45,450 nucleotides of DNA, taken from IMG/VR virus record IMGVR_UViG_3300008120_000126, positions 1 to 45,450 of that record, one strand, 5' to 3'. The position numbers and the translations under genes are program-made. The notes under the pieces were generated by a model, which made no database searches, was not told where the DNA came from, and saw only the letters and a program-made list of their open reading frames with translations. This DNA is from a virus. Within the stretch, counting starts at the first letter, position 1. Every line of letters begins with the position of its first letter. This document shows, in pieces, positions 1 through 7,928 of this stretch.

Positions 1-1164
1 TTGGTTACCTTGAGCGCCCTGAAAACCTAAATTGCCTTGTTCGCCTTGGTTTCCCTGCCGTCCTTGAGAGCCTTGTGAACCTATACCGCCTTGATTGCCT
101 GCTGGGCCTTGCACCCCAACAAAACCCTGCGGCCCATGAAGTCCTTGGCTTCCTTGGGAACCCTGCGCGCCTACAAAACCTTGCAAACCAGAAATTCCTT
201 GAGGGCCTGCCGTACCTTGGAAACCTTGAAACCCGTTAGTTCCGTTAACCCCAGAAGCTCCTTGGCTGCCTTGCAACCCCTGAGAGCCCTGTAGTCCTTG
301 AGGGCCCGAAGAACCTTGAAACCCCTGCCCTTGGTATCCTTGAGCTCCAGACCCGCCTTGATCACCTTGGCTCCCCTGGCGTCCTTGAGCGCCCTGAGCT
401 CCAGTAATGCCTTGAGTCCCGACAAGCCCCTGCAGCCCAACAGAACCTTGCAGGCCCTGGAACCCTTGAAAGCCAGCTCCAGTTTCGCCTTGGTAGCCTT
501 GCTGCCCAAAACTACCTTGGTCTCCTTGCACGCCATCTGATCCTTGGTCTCCCTGAAATCCCTGCGCCCCCTGACTTCCCTGCGCCCCTTGAACGCCGAG
601 ATCTCCTTGAAAACCCTGATCTCCCTGGGGGCCTTGGTAACCTTGGTCTCCCTGTGCTCCTTGTACGCCGAGATCTCCTTGAAAACCCTGATCTCCTTGG
701 GGGCCTTGGTAACCTTGGTCTCCCTGTGCTCCTTGTACGCCGAGATCTCCTTGAAAACCCTGATCTCCTTGGGCTCCTTGCGGCCCCGGCACACCTGGCA
801 CGCCCTGGTCTCCTTGAGCTCCCCCACTTGGGCCTTGTAGCCCTTGAGAACCCTGAACTCCTTGAGCGCCTCCTCCACCACCAACACCAGTTAGCTCCAC
901 CCAAAAAGAATCAACCCAATCGTAAATTCTACCATCACTTGTATTTAACCACCTTAGACCTTGATACGGGTTCTCCGGTGCGGTGGGGCCAAAAACTACA
1001 CTTGCGTTACCGCCGCCACCGCCTCCTCCAGATATTTCTTCTACAGACCCATCAGGCGCTACAGTTTTAAAGACGCCATCAGCCCCATAAAACAACTTCA
1101 CTCCTGTAGTTGGGGGTGACGGGCTAGTGCTAGGCACTCCAAACTGTATAGATTTTACAGGCAT
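1..1164 (-). CDS. Collagen-like tail fibre / virion appendage protein (3' end outside window)
   Basis: The reading frame is open from an ATG at 1164 to the window edge (388 codons seen, no stop), so the C-terminus is missing. The first ~95 residues are a non-repetitive head that contains a Gly-rich linker and a 'GLRWLNTSDGRIYDW' type segment of the kind found at phage fibre N-termini. From about residue 98 the protein is an almost unbroken Gly-X-Y collagen-like repeat rich in Q, D, A, V and F (for example GDQGFQGDLGVQGAQ). Collagen-like stretches are common in phage tail fibres, where they form trimeric rods. The gene sits 2 nt after a gene with a fibre-type motif, in the late operon. The binding tip would lie in the missing part. 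Overlapping long frames on either strand are artefacts of the repeat. Confidence 0.85.
   Translation of the reverse strand, partial: MPVKSIQFGVPSTSPSPPTTGVKLFYGADGVFKTVAPDGSVEEISGGGGGGGNASVVFGPTAPENPYQGLRWLNTSDGRIYDWVDSFWVELTGVGGGGGAQGVQGSQGLQGPSGGAQGDQGVPGVPGPQGAQGDQGFQGDLGVQGAQGDQGYQGPQGDQGFQGDLGVQGAQGDQGYQGPQGDQGFQGDLGVQGAQGSQGAQGFQGDQGSDGVQGDQGSFGQQGYQGETGAGFQGFQGLQGSVGLQGLVGTQGITGAQGAQGRQGSQGDQGGSGAQGYQGQGFQGSSGPQGLQGSQGLQGSQGASGVNGTNGFQGFQGTAGPQGISGLQGFVGAQGSQGSQGLHGPQGFVGVQGPAGNQGGIGSQGSQGRQGNQGEQGNLGFQGAQGNQ
595..773 (-). repeat. 72-bp tandem repeat inside the collagen-like region
   Basis: Near-identical units start at 595, 667 and 739; the third is partial. The 72-bp period equals 24 residues, or eight Gly-X-Y triplets, so unit gain or loss would keep the frame and change rod length. 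The first two copies differ at only a few bases, which indicates recent duplication. Confidence 0.85.
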
Positions 1165-1166
1165 AG

Positions 1167-1733
1167 TTACATAAACTCGATGCCAGAAAGCCGATTACTT
1201 ATGGCTTGGAATGTCCTTAGAGGGGACATCCAATTAACATTGCTTACCCCAGCTTCGGCTTCAGATTGAGTTGCTAAAGAGCTTACAGAAACAGTAGGCC
1301 CTGGGTTTCCGGAAATGAAACTACGTCGCGAGATCGAAGCTTTTATAGGGAGACAAGATACCTCCTCTTCATCACTAACTAAAGTCACCTCTAAAGAAGC
1401 GTTTATAACTTTAGTTTTTACTCTGGCGTTAGACTCAATTGAGTCTAAAAGATCGTCGACCTCCTGAGTGTTTAAGTTTAGTTCCCCAAAGTATTCGCTA
1501 TTCCCAACAGAAACAATAGGAATTAGCCCTAAAGCAAGATAATCGGAGTTAGGCAACTTAGATTGCTTAACAGCAATAGCTAGATTCCCGTCAACTCTGT
1601 AGTTGGAATTGTACTTACGTAAAGAAATCTTAATTGGGTATTTGTCCGGAAACGACAAAGGGAAAGAAGATACCTTGCCACCTTCGTCAGCATCCAAAAT
1701 AGTTCGCTCATCTAGATCAAAAACCCAGTTCAT
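1167..1733 (-). CDS. Tail fibre-associated / virion protein with fibre C-terminal motif
   Basis: 188-aa late-operon protein, just upstream (in transcription) of the collagen-like fibre. The N-terminal two thirds is beta-rich and not recognised. Near the C-terminus (about residues 150-180) it carries 'LATQSEAEAG' followed by 'MSPLRTFQAI', matching the short ATQAEAEAG...TPLRT.QAI motif found in many phage tail-fibre proteins. It is probably a fibre, fibre base or adaptor subunit. The name rests on this motif and on gene order. Confidence 0.65.
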   Translation of the reverse strand: MNWVFDLDERTILDADEGGKVSSFPLSFPDKYPIKISLRKYNSNYRVDGNLAIAVKQSKLPNSDYLALGLIPIVSVGNSEYFGELNLNTQEVDDLLDSIESNARVKTKVINASLEVTLVSDEEEVSCLPIKASISRRSFISGNPGPTVSVSSLATQSEAEAGVSNVNWMSPLRTFQAISNRLSGIEFM

Positions 1734-1754
1734 TAAATTACGGAGTTACGACCG

Positions 1755-2051
1755 CTATTTCATGCTTTTAGAAGCCCCCTTTTCGATAGCCATCAAAAAA
1801 CCTTCTCCTGGAGGAATCTCATTCTCACCAGTTTCAGTCTGGTTTTCGGCTTCAGACTCAGCTGAGCTTTCGTTTTCGGCTTCCTCATCGTATTCAGAGT
1901 TTGCCACAGGTACTCCATCAACAGCGCTAAGCGTCAATAGCCCGTCACCACCCATTACAACAGTGGCCATTACTTCAAAAGGCTGACCGGGTTTAGAGTC
2001 CTCTGGAGCCGAAAAACCATTAGGAGCGGGAAAAGAAATAGAACTTTTCAT
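1755..2051 (-). CDS. Small acidic virion protein, unknown (head decoration candidate)
   Basis: 98 aa, between the major capsid gene and the fibre genes. The N-terminal half is beta-like (a 'GQPFEVMATVVMGGDGLLTL' segment); the C-terminal half is a low-complexity acidic stretch rich in E, S and N (about residues 54-80). Small genes at this position often encode head decoration or head-tail proteins, but no family is recognised. The start ATG lies just after a hairpin that follows the capsid gene. Confidence 0.55.
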   Translation of the reverse strand: MKSSISFPAPNGFSAPEDSKPGQPFEVMATVVMGGDGLLTLSAVDGVPVANSEYDEEAENESSAESEAENQTETGENEIPPGEGFLMAIEKGASKSMK

Positions 2052-2069
2052 ATAATTTATGCTAGGCTT

Positions 2070-2098
2070 GGCCAGCCCCGCGTTTAACGAGGCTGGCC
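2070..2098 (-). terminator. Hairpin after the major capsid gene
   Basis: GGCCAGCC (2070-2077) pairs with GGCTGGCC (2091-2098), an 8-bp GC-rich stem 23 nt past the capsid stop on the minus strand. No T-run follows, so partial attenuation or 3'-end protection of capsid mRNA is as likely as full termination. Confidence 0.45.
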
Positions 2099-2121
2099 GT
2101 TCATGCCAGAGCAGCTACTTA

Positions 2122-3312
2122 TTAGCAGCTGAGGAGTCCGAGCGAGGAATCGCAACGTGCGTGACGAATCACATAGCCCCATTCAGGGAACACGGGCTTA
2201 CTTCCAGAGCTAAGAACAGCGCGGAAATATCCGATGGTGCCGTCAGGATTGTCGGCAGTGTCACGGATGTTGAGCCACTTAAACTCGCCCATGTACGAGA
2301 CAGGGTCGAACTTAGTGTTGCCGCCAGGAGCGGTGATTGGGGCGGGAATCATGCACTCCAACACATCAGTGTGGAACACGAAGGTATCTTCGTACGTAGC
2401 AGTAAGGTAGTCAGGATTGATGTCCCAACGGCCGGAACCAGTATTAAAGGTGCCAGTAGTGCTACGAACGTAATGCGGAACACGGACCCAGGCGCTGCCA
2501 CTCCAGTTCCAACGAGGTGCGAAGTCGTCGATGAGGTGGTAGAAGCCCTTGTAGGCGCGCTCAACGCCAAGAGGAGCGAGGAGCTCGCTAACCTTGGTGC
2601 TGTAGCGGTAGTCTTCGCGAACAGCGGTGTTCTCAAGAATGAGGCCGTTGCTCTGCTCCGAGCTAGTGATGATGGCGAACTGAGGACGGCCATTCTCGCG
2701 GCCGAAAGGATTGTTGCCAGCACCATCGCGAATGAGGCGCATATACAAGCGATCAAGGATGCCCTGAGTCAAGCGGCTAGGAGCAGCTCCAACGGGAACG
2801 TTGGGGAAGTTGCCGCCAGTGCCGAACACCAACTGCGCCGTCGTAGAAACAGTGACAGGAAGCACTTTGTTTTCAGCCAAGCGGCTGTATTCACTACGAT
2901 AACGCTCAATCCACGCATAGCTTGTATTCTCAGTGAGGATACGGAAGATGTTGGAGAGTTGCTCTTTGCGCTTCATAGTGAAGCGAAGGTCGTTTACGCA
3001 AATCTTCGGAGACTCGATAGCAGTCTGCTGAAGGTTGAAGTTACGAAGGGTCTGAGCGAACTCAACTACAGTGGCAGAAGGAACGCAGTTAGAGCCCGAG
3101 CCAGTATTGAAACCTACATCAGACCACGCCTGAGCTGCAGTAGGAAGCGAACGCTGATAGGTCATCACGGAAATGGAAGTGCCCATCTCATCAGGCCATG
3201 TAGCTTTTTTGCAAAGCTTAAGCCAAGGTGACGTGTTAAGGGATTTATGGTAAATGTCAGGACCGATACGGTTAGCCTCATTCACCAAAAGATGATCAAT
3301 ATCGAAAGGCAT
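2122..3312 (-). CDS. Major capsid protein (probable)
   Basis: 396 aa, directly after a coiled-coil scaffold-like gene and preceded by its own leader with a promoter-like sequence and hairpins. The sequence is typical of a major head protein: no low complexity, many aromatic residues, beta-rich C-terminal half. The codon choice is strongly biased toward C/G-ending codons compared with its neighbours, as expected of the most abundant product. No short diagnostic motif is available, so the call rests on the order portal-scaffold-capsid, the length and the codon bias. An HK97 fold is expected from the family context, not seen directly. Confidence 0.75.
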   Translation of the reverse strand: MPFDIDHLLVNEANRIGPDIYHKSLNTSPWLKLCKKATWPDEMGTSISVMTYQRSLPTAAQAWSDVGFNTGSGSNCVPSATVVEFAQTLRNFNLQQTAIESPKICVNDLRFTMKRKEQLSNIFRILTENTSYAWIERYRSEYSRLAENKVLPVTVSTTAQLVFGTGGNFPNVPVGAAPSRLTQGILDRLYMRLIRDGAGNNPFGRENGRPQFAIITSSEQSNGLILENTAVREDYRYSTKVSELLAPLGVERAYKGFYHLIDDFAPRWNWSGSAWVRVPHYVRSTTGTFNTGSGRWDINPDYLTATYEDTFVFHTDVLECMIPAPITAPGGNTKFDPVSYMGEFKWLNIRDTADNPDGTIGYFRAVLSSGSKPVFPEWGYVIRHARCDSSLGLLSC

Positions 3313-3353
3313 AAATTACTTTCTTGGTTGAATTTTGGGTTGGGTTGTTGTTT

Positions 3354-3388
3354 CCCTTCCCGAGCCAAGGAAGGGCCCCTTGCGGGGC
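3354..3388. other. Two abutting hairpins in the capsid gene leader
   Basis: CCCTTCC (3354-3360) pairs with GGAAGGG (3369-3375), and GCCCC (3375-3379) pairs with GGGGC (3384-3388). They lie in the 165-nt gap between scaffold and capsid genes. They may attenuate read-through from the scaffold gene or stabilise the 5' end of capsid mRNA. Confidence 0.45.
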
Positions 3389-3441
3389 GTTAAGCTCTTT
3401 GAATTGTCCTGAATATTTAGCGGTATCCAGACCGCGATAGC

Positions 3442-3469
3442 AAAATAAGTAAAGACATAATGATGTCAA
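3442..3469 (-). promoter_or_regulatory. Candidate sigma70-type promoter for the capsid gene
   Basis: On the minus strand a perfect TTGACA (3469-3464) is followed, after 16 nt, by TATTTT (3447-3442), upstream of the capsid hairpins and start codon. A separate capsid promoter would fit the high codon bias and the long leader of this gene. Confidence 0.45.
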
Positions 3470-3477
3470 TACTTTTT

Positions 3478-4647
3478 TTACATGACGAAATGTTTTTCTA
3501 TGGAGTCCAAAAAACTTAACGTAGAATCAACATCTTTAGGTTTAGAGTCGCTTCCAACTCCAGCGCCAGGGGTGGCTTTCTGATATTTCTTCAAAGCGTT
3601 TTTAAGCTCAGATACTTCTGAAGATAAAGCTTTGTTTTTTTTAATAACTTCTGGGAGTACCGCGCCGGAGTACGCTGCAAAAGCCTTGTGCTCATTAGAA
3701 AGCTTGTCAAAATTAACGTTAGAAACCTGAGAAACCACTTCAGATTCAAACTTAGACCTCTCCTCTGCAGATTCCGGCATTGGTATTTTGCTTTTAAACG
3801 TCTCCCAAACAGATTTAACAGAATCCCCCCACGCAGCTTTCGACTCTTCGGATTTTTTGCTTTCTTGGAGCTGCAAAGCTTTATCTCTAGCAGCTAAAGC
3901 TTCAGAAGCCCTCGCTCTAAGAGTATCTCTCTGTTCAATTACAGCAGCATAGTCATCCCCTAACTGATATAAGCTAAACCTGTCGCGCTCAGAAAAATTA
4001 CCGGCCAAATCGGAGATCATTTGCCCCTGCTTCTTATGGTTTGGCTCTTCAAGCACGTTCAAAATAGCTCTCTCAGAAATGTCGTACTCCTTAGAAAGTT
4101 CTTCCACAACGCCTAGAATAGCCGCCATTGGTGCGACAACAGACTCTTTGTACTCCTGCGTCGCCTCAAACCTAGAAATGGCCAACTCCTTTTCATACTC
4201 AGAGATCTTCAACTCTTTTTCGGACAACGCAGATTTTAGTTTTTCAGGATCCTCCAAAGTCTCAGATTTAGCGCTTTCTAGCTGCGTGATTTTAGCTTCT
4301 AATTCCGCTACTCTGGCTCGTGCTGCTTTGGCTTCTGCTTTAATCTCTTTAAACCTAGCCCCAGCGTTGGCTGTCATAGACTTAGTTTCGTCTTCGACCT
4401 CTTTAACAGTAGACTCGTCAGTTTTATCCTCCTCACTAGACGGCTCTTCCTCAGCGTTATCTTCAGGCTTTTGATCGTCAGAGGCCTCGGCCTCTTCAAA
4501 AGCTTTATCTAAAGCTGCAAACCAAGACGGCTCATACTCACTGTTAGGCTCAGGAGAGGTCGTTTCCCCCAAACTGTTTTGTTGAGTTTCTGTAGCTTGG
4601 CTGTCTTGGTGTGTTTGTGCATCCGAAGATGGTTCTGTATCTGGCAT
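3478..4647 (-). CDS. Capsid scaffolding protein (probable)
   Basis: 389 aa, very acidic and low in complexity at the N-terminus (residues 1-85 rich in E, D, S and T), followed by long heptad-like helices (about 95-160 and 225-350) rich in A, E, K and L. It has almost no Cys and a charged C-terminal helix. This composition and the position between portal and capsid genes are characteristic of head assembly scaffolds, which are removed or degraded during maturation. The gene begins with an AC-rich leader and no clear Shine-Dalgarno sequence. No protease motif is seen in it. Confidence 0.75.
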   Translation of the reverse strand: MPDTEPSSDAQTHQDSQATETQQNSLGETTSPEPNSEYEPSWFAALDKAFEEAEASDDQKPEDNAEEEPSSEEDKTDESTVKEVEDETKSMTANAGARFKEIKAEAKAARARVAELEAKITQLESAKSETLEDPEKLKSALSEKELKISEYEKELAISRFEATQEYKESVVAPMAAILGVVEELSKEYDISERAILNVLEEPNHKKQGQMISDLAGNFSERDRFSLYQLGDDYAAVIEQRDTLRARASEALAARDKALQLQESKKSEESKAAWGDSVKSVWETFKSKIPMPESAEERSKFESEVVSQVSNVNFDKLSNEHKAFAAYSGAVLPEVIKKNKALSSEVSELKNALKKYQKATPGAGVGSDSKPKDVDSTLSFLDSIEKHFVM

Positions 4648-4650
4648 GAT

Positions 4651-4944
4651 TTATTTTTGGTTTGTTGGTTTAACGTGGCCCCAAGGTTCCGAAAAACCAA
4701 GGGGCTTGGTTGGCTCTTTTGTAAGCGCTTTTAAATTCCGGTAAAACCGGAAATACCCTTCTCTAGCGGACCCGCTAAGAGCCGCTTGATGTAGTATGTC
4801 TACTGCTCCTACAAAGTGATTAGGTATGTCTGTCTCCATCGAGAGGCAAACCTCTAAAGCTTGTTTCAGCGGCTCTTCGTTAAGAATATCTGCTAATTTA
4901 GTTCGAAGAGACTCATTACGGTCCCAATCTGCTTTTGTCGTCAT
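4651..4944 (-). CDS. Small protein between portal and scaffold genes, unknown
   Basis: 97 aa, mostly helical, with no recognised domain. It lies 12 nt after the portal gene and 3 nt before the scaffold gene, so it is co-translated with head-assembly proteins. A small head or head-tail assembly factor is possible from position only. Confidence 0.55.
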   Translation of the reverse strand: MTTKADWDRNESLRTKLADILNEEPLKQALEVCLSMETDIPNHFVGAVDILHQAALSGSAREGYFRFYRNLKALTKEPTKPLGFSEPWGHVKPTNQK

Positions 4945-4956
4945 GTGACTTGAATA

Positions 4957-6927
4957 TTACACCCCAGACGCAATCTCTTGAGCTTTATCGGCGTCTTTAA
5001 AAGCCCGTTCTTGAGCCGCATCAGCCATACGAATCTGGCGTTTGGTGTCCGCTTCTTCCATCATAAGCCTCTGCTTAACTCTGCTTTCTTCTATCTTAGA
5101 AGCTAGAGCCGATTGCTGGTCAGAATTACCAGGCTCAGAAGCTACATTAGCCGACTGCTCATTTAATTTCTGAACATGCTTAGCGCCATTAGTGACGACT
5201 TCAGTTAATTGAGACAAAATCTTTCTATTTGCAGCTGCTTCTTCAGTTACTGTTGGGTCTGCAGATTGGGCTTCGATATGTAAAGTTGCGTGCTCTAGCA
5301 AGGCAACCAACCCCGGAATCACGGTGGCTATGTCGGAAGCGCCCTCATTCAAACCGTTAACTCCTTGAGACAGGGCAGCGATATGGCTCTTAGCATGTAC
5401 AGTGTGGTTATCGTTAGGGTAGGTAGGCAGCTGGGTCCCAGCCATCAATGTGTTATTCTCAAGATTAGCAAACTTCTCGTCCATCAAAGGTCGGCTTTCA
5501 GAAGTAGGTTTCTGTACGTACCTGTCGGAGTTAGCGTAACCGATCCTAGCCGCCACCCTATCCCTCAAAAGATTCTGTCTGCCAAACTCGTCAAACGCCG
5601 GGGCTATCTGGCTAAACTCATCAAAAGTTAACTGACGCATCTGCTCGCTTCCAGCGCCTATGGCTCTTACAGCGGTTACACGAGCCAGATCTACCTGATA
5701 TATCGCCTCCAAAGGCACCCCTCGCTCAAAACAGCGCTTTTTAAACTCTCTAACAGAGTCTCCTCCTGGCTCAGAAGGGTAGTAATCCCTACGGCATACA
5801 CGACGAACAACCTCTCTAAATAATCGCTCTAGAGGGTCGTAGAATAAAGAAAGCGCGGAAGTGCTAAGCCTAGCTCTGTCACTTTGTTGAGATTGTATTT
5901 CGTATTTAGTTTTTTGGCGTGTGTCAACTTCTGTAGCGGAAGCCTGGTATCCGCTTGTACGATTCGTAATCAACCTAGACATGTCTTGTAACACAGGAAG
6001 AACACTGGTAGACATGTTAGGGATAGACCGCTCTTGGATCTCAACCCCAGGAGACAATATGCTGTACGGTCCAAAATAAGACAACTGCAAATTCTGGAGA
6101 GCGTCTTCGTTGGCTGGTTGAAGTATGACGCTGCTGCTAAGAAGCGCTCCGTCGACCATCTGGCACCTTAGCCTATTACTGGTTTGTATTTCAGTAAATA
6201 TCTTAGCGCCTAAACCTCGTATACTGTGGTACTGGCCGTTAACCCCTACGCCATATGTAAATATTGTAAACGCCTGCTCCATACGAGAAAACTTCCCAAC
6301 TCTGCGATACAAAAAGTCTTCTTTATCAGTAGCGTCATCTCGAAGGATAATAGAATGAGTAACAGTCCCGTCGAACTCTACATTCCAAATATGCACAACT
6401 TTAATTTCAGACGATGTAGCCACGCCAACATATAGATCGTTGCTTTTCATCTCCCTAACAATAGCCTCCCAGTCAGTAGAGTGCCCGCCAGAAGCAGGGG
6501 AGTTGGAGACAGCGTCCTTGATAGCTTTCTTAACCGCACTAACGTTCCACCCTAACTCTAAAGCCTTCTGCTCGTCTTCTATAAAACGGTACAACTGCTG
6601 AGCCTGCATAACTCTAGAACAACACGCTACCTCTATCTCAGACTCACTAGCTAAAGTCTTACGGGGAATCAGAAAATCGCTCCACCCACCGACGCGCCAA
6701 CGCCAGTCCAAGTCAGACTCAAAATACGTAAAACCGACGCCGTGCGCTACAAAATGTGTAGCTAGCCTTAACCAGTTAGGTGTGTACGAGTTCCACCCAC
6801 GGAGCATACGAGTAATCTCTTCACTAATAGTGTCTTCGTAATCCAACCTCTCTTGAGGGTCGCCAAACTTGGTCTTGAAGTTTATCAAAACCTCGACACT
6901 GGAAAGCAAATCAACATACCCAGACAA
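4957..6927 (-). CDS. Portal protein (head-tail connector)
   Basis: 656 aa from a TTG at 6927 that has GGAG six bases upstream. The frame stays open further up to a CTG at 6999, which would add 24 plausible residues, so the true start is uncertain. The protein has an alpha/beta N-terminal half with many Trp and Tyr residues, a central part like a portal wing/clip ('LSSSVILQPANED', 'GPYSILSPGVEIQ'), and a long helical C-terminus rich in E, K, Q and A that resembles a portal barrel. Twelve such subunits form the DNA channel at the capsid vertex. Size and position (terminase, then portal, then scaffold, then capsid) fit podovirus-type portals. Confidence 0.75.
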   Translation of the reverse strand: MSGYVDLLSSVEVLINFKTKFGDPQERLDYEDTISEEITRMLRGWNSYTPNWLRLATHFVAHGVGFTYFESDLDWRWRVGGWSDFLIPRKTLASESEIEVACCSRVMQAQQLYRFIEDEQKALELGWNVSAVKKAIKDAVSNSPASGGHSTDWEAIVREMKSNDLYVGVATSSEIKVVHIWNVEFDGTVTHSIILRDDATDKEDFLYRRVGKFSRMEQAFTIFTYGVGVNGQYHSIRGLGAKIFTEIQTSNRLRCQMVDGALLSSSVILQPANEDALQNLQLSYFGPYSILSPGVEIQERSIPNMSTSVLPVLQDMSRLITNRTSGYQASATEVDTRQKTKYEIQSQQSDRARLSTSALSLFYDPLERLFREVVRRVCRRDYYPSEPGGDSVREFKKRCFERGVPLEAIYQVDLARVTAVRAIGAGSEQMRQLTFDEFSQIAPAFDEFGRQNLLRDRVAARIGYANSDRYVQKPTSESRPLMDEKFANLENNTLMAGTQLPTYPNDNHTVHAKSHIAALSQGVNGLNEGASDIATVIPGLVALLEHATLHIEAQSADPTVTEEAAANRKILSQLTEVVTNGAKHVQKLNEQSANVASEPGNSDQQSALASKIEESRVKQRLMMEEADTKRQIRMADAAQERAFKDADKAQEIASGV

Positions 6928-6995
6928 AGCAGACTCCAGTAGTGCGTCAGCTTCCCCAAAGTTAACATTAGCTCTAGCGGCCTGTCCAGTAGCCC

Positions 6996-7121
6996 TCAGT
7001 CAGCTTTTAAAAGCCTGTGGTAGATCTCCCTCGCACTCTTTGCATCTTTGATGCGAGTTCTAGGGGGAGTCCCACTATCATCAAGCGTCTCCAAAAGAAG
7101 GTCGTTTGTAGAAGAAGACAT
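6996..7121 (-). CDS. 41-aa protein upstream of portal, unknown
   Basis: ATG at 7121, 9 nt after the stop of the glycosyltransferase-like gene; the stop overlaps the upstream end of the open portal frame. The product is short, charged and helical (ends REIYHRLLKAD), has normal codon use, and fills an otherwise empty gap in a tight operon. No family is recognised. A portal fusion by frameshifting was considered and rejected. Confidence 0.5.
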   Translation of the reverse strand: MSSSTNDLLLETLDDSGTPPRTRIKDAKSAREIYHRLLKAD

Positions 7122-7130
7122 AAACGCCAA

Positions 7131-7871
7131 TCACTCTACGGCGGCTTTTTCAGGTTGTTCTTCGGCTTTCACCGAACGTTTCACCGAAAGTTTCACCGAA
7201 CGTTTCACCGAACTTTCCGTAGGCTCCAGAACAAATTCTTTTAAGGCTCCGTGGTACAATACAGAAGAAGGTTTAACATCGCCATCTACTTGAATTAAAG
7301 AAGTGTTGTGAGCCATAGGAACTATTTCGTTTTGGCAGAATACCTCATAATTGATGGGGAACATCGGGGAGTGTGCCGCCAAAGAAGAGTTAGGGAGGTA
7401 GTCTTGAGAGTATACTGCGGACCTGACTAAGTGTTGCCCTTCCTTATACGTAGCTCCATCAGCAGATACTAGCTCAGTGTCCACAAGCGCCCCCAAGAAA
7501 GGCATTTTAGCTAAGTTATACTCGGACTCTAAAGAGTCCAGCCAACCCGACTTCAACGGCGTAGCCTGAGCTCCAAACCAAAGCCAGGGGGCCGCGCTAT
7601 TAGCAACATACTTCAAGTAATGCGCAGAGTTAAACCAACAAAAATTGATGTCTAGTGGGGGGATGGAAGGGCCGTCTTGGCTGAAAACATAAGCGGAGAC
7701 TTTAGAAAAAAGATTCTGGACCTTGTCAAACACGACTTTAAGGTTAGCCTCGTCGGACGGCTTGGCTACAACTACAGCTTCGTGGTTTTGATACGGCCCA
7801 AATTTGATAAGGGCCTCCAAACCTTTTTCTGTGACAGCGTCTTCGCTGGATGCGGGAATTACAATGATCAT
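7131..7871 (-). CDS. Glycosyltransferase-like protein between terminase and portal genes
   Basis: 246 aa. The start 'MIIVIPAS', the hydrophobic strand 'EAVVVAKPS', and the segment 'PWLWFGAQATPLKSGWLD' followed by PFLGALVD resemble GT-A-like phage proteins with a W-L-W-x-E-x-D-x-x-P-L-x-x-G-W-L core. Here the usual acidic metal-binding residues of that core are replaced (F-G-A-Q), so metal-dependent catalysis is doubtful. The C-terminus is a short basic repeat (SVKRSVKLSVKRSVK) encoded by a 12-bp tandem repeat. It may modify virion or host glycans, or be a degenerate structural relative. Confidence 0.5.
   Translation of the reverse strand: MIIVIPASSEDAVTEKGLEALIKFGPYQNHEAVVVAKPSDEANLKVVFDKVQNLFSKVSAYVFSQDGPSIPPLDINFCWFNSAHYLKYVANSAAPWLWFGAQATPLKSGWLDSLESEYNLAKMPFLGALVDTELVSADGATYKEGQHLVRSAVYSQDYLPNSSLAAHSPMFPINYEVFCQNEIVPMAHNTSLIQVDGDVKPSSVLYHGALKEFVLEPTESSVKRSVKLSVKRSVKAEEQPEKAAVE
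7167..7213 (-). repeat. 12-bp tandem repeat encoding a basic S-V-K-R tail
   Basis: Four near-perfect units of GTTTCACCGAAC type (plus-strand reading) give the repeated SVKR/SVKL tetrapeptide at the end of the glycosyltransferase-like protein. In-frame, so length variation is tolerated. Confidence 0.8.
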
Positions 7872-7928
7872 GGATGGTATGTTAAACAGATATTATTGAA
7901 CTGCACTTCAGCAACTGTCAAATTTTTT

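Noticed and set aside
595-780. CRISPR-like array
   Set aside because: The repeats are contiguous 72-bp coding units with no unique spacers.
171-1070. Long ORFs in other frames and on the plus strand across the collagen-like region
   Set aside because: They are by-products of the repeated Gly-X-Y codons; their products are low-complexity Leu- or Arg-rich and the true frame runs through to the window edge.
2059-3231. Plus-strand 390-aa ORF opposite the capsid gene
   Set aside because: Antisense shadow produced by strong third-position bias of the capsid gene; no domain logic.
6996-7121. Programmed -1 frameshift joining the 41-aa ORF to the portal
   Set aside because: A slippery T-TTA-AAA occurs near the end of the small ORF and the portal is in the -1 frame, but a TGA (7000-7002) follows two codons after the slip in that frame and would end the product.
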